A DNA stretch of 15,144 nucleotides, taken from contig JAHYYI010000037.1 of the NCBI GenBank assembly GCA_019425045.1, positions 1 to 15,144 of the forward strand, read 5' to 3'. This document shows positions 15,106 through 15,144 of the stretch, in pieces. Position numbers and translations under genes: made by a program. Under the pieces are notes generated by a model, which made no database searches, had not been told where the DNA came from, and saw nothing but the letters and a program-made list of their open reading frames with translations. The DNA is from Collinsella sp. GTDB lineage: Bacteria > Actinomycetota > Coriobacteriia > Coriobacteriales > Coriobacteriaceae. Every line of letters starts with the position of its first letter. Position 1 is the first letter of the stretch.

Positions 15106-15144
15106 TCAGCCGAACACATTGAGCAAATAGGCCGTTCCCGCACC
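15106..15144 (-). CDS. Possible 3' end of a convergent gene cut by window edge
   Basis: The minus-strand frame ending at TGA (15108-15106) reads GAGTAYLLNVFG before the stop and is open to the window edge. The spelling resembles an ordinary protein C terminus. The position, convergent with murT-gatD and with the repeat between, is typical for gene ends. Only 12 codons are visible, so the product cannot be named and the call is tentative. Confidence 0.3.
   Translation of the reverse strand, partial: GAGTAYLLNVFG

Noticed and set aside
14529..15143. 204-codon minus-strand frame at the window end
   Set aside because: It runs antisense through the GatD domain and the repeat hairpin; the short frame ending at 15106 is the better candidate for a real convergent gene end.

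Overview
The window looks like chromosome from a high-GC gut actinobacterium of the class Coriobacteriia, most likely Collinsella. This is inferred from GC-rich coding, the housekeeping gene set, a MurT/GatD gene, ferredoxin-rich metabolism and fermentative dehydrogenases. It cannot be proven without a database search. No rRNA, tRNA, CRISPR array, insertion sequence or prophage gene was seen.

Layout. (1) At 1-1595, minus strand, is guaA (GMP synthetase), cut by the window edge only at its last codon and stop. A 268-bp divergent region follows, holding interleaved inverted repeats, and then ansA (cytoplasmic-type L-asparaginase) on the plus strand at 1864-2877. (2) At 2900-3584 a small XRE-type regulator (minus) and an unrecognised 129-aa protein (plus) diverge from a 76-bp spacer that contains a perfect 24-bp palindrome. 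(3) At 3594-6433, on the minus strand, are a four-cluster iron-sulfur protein, the ychF GTPase (true start a GTG at 5065) and a DUF1648-like membrane protein placed 11 bp after ychF. (4) At 6585-10207, minus strand, are three iron/zinc-type alcohol dehydrogenase superfamily genes: a group III Fe-ADH followed by two GldA-like paralogues. The genes are separated by intrinsic terminators and by a 65-bp near-perfect palindrome built from two repeat units. (5) A 500-bp intergenic region at 10208-10707 has several dyads. (6) At 10708-15050, plus strand, two tandem paralogous helical-repeat-like proteins overlap by one base (TAATG). After them comes a 725-aa gene that fuses MurT and GatD, the two subunits of lipid II isoglutaminyl synthase. 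A third copy of the repeat unit seen in region 4 lies just after it, followed by what may be the 3' end of a convergent gene.

How it fits together. guaA, ychF and murT-gatD are housekeeping functions (purine synthesis, a ribosome-associated GTPase, peptidoglycan amidation). The dehydrogenase block and the polyferredoxin suit anaerobic fermentation and electron transfer. The observations most worth following are the one-chain MurT-GatD with its upstream paralogue pair, the shared palindromic repeat core AAAGGGGWCAGGTNNCTTT at two distant intergenic sites, the 24-bp operator at the XRE gene with possibly related half-sites in the ansA promoter, and the terminator-punctuated dehydrogenase array.
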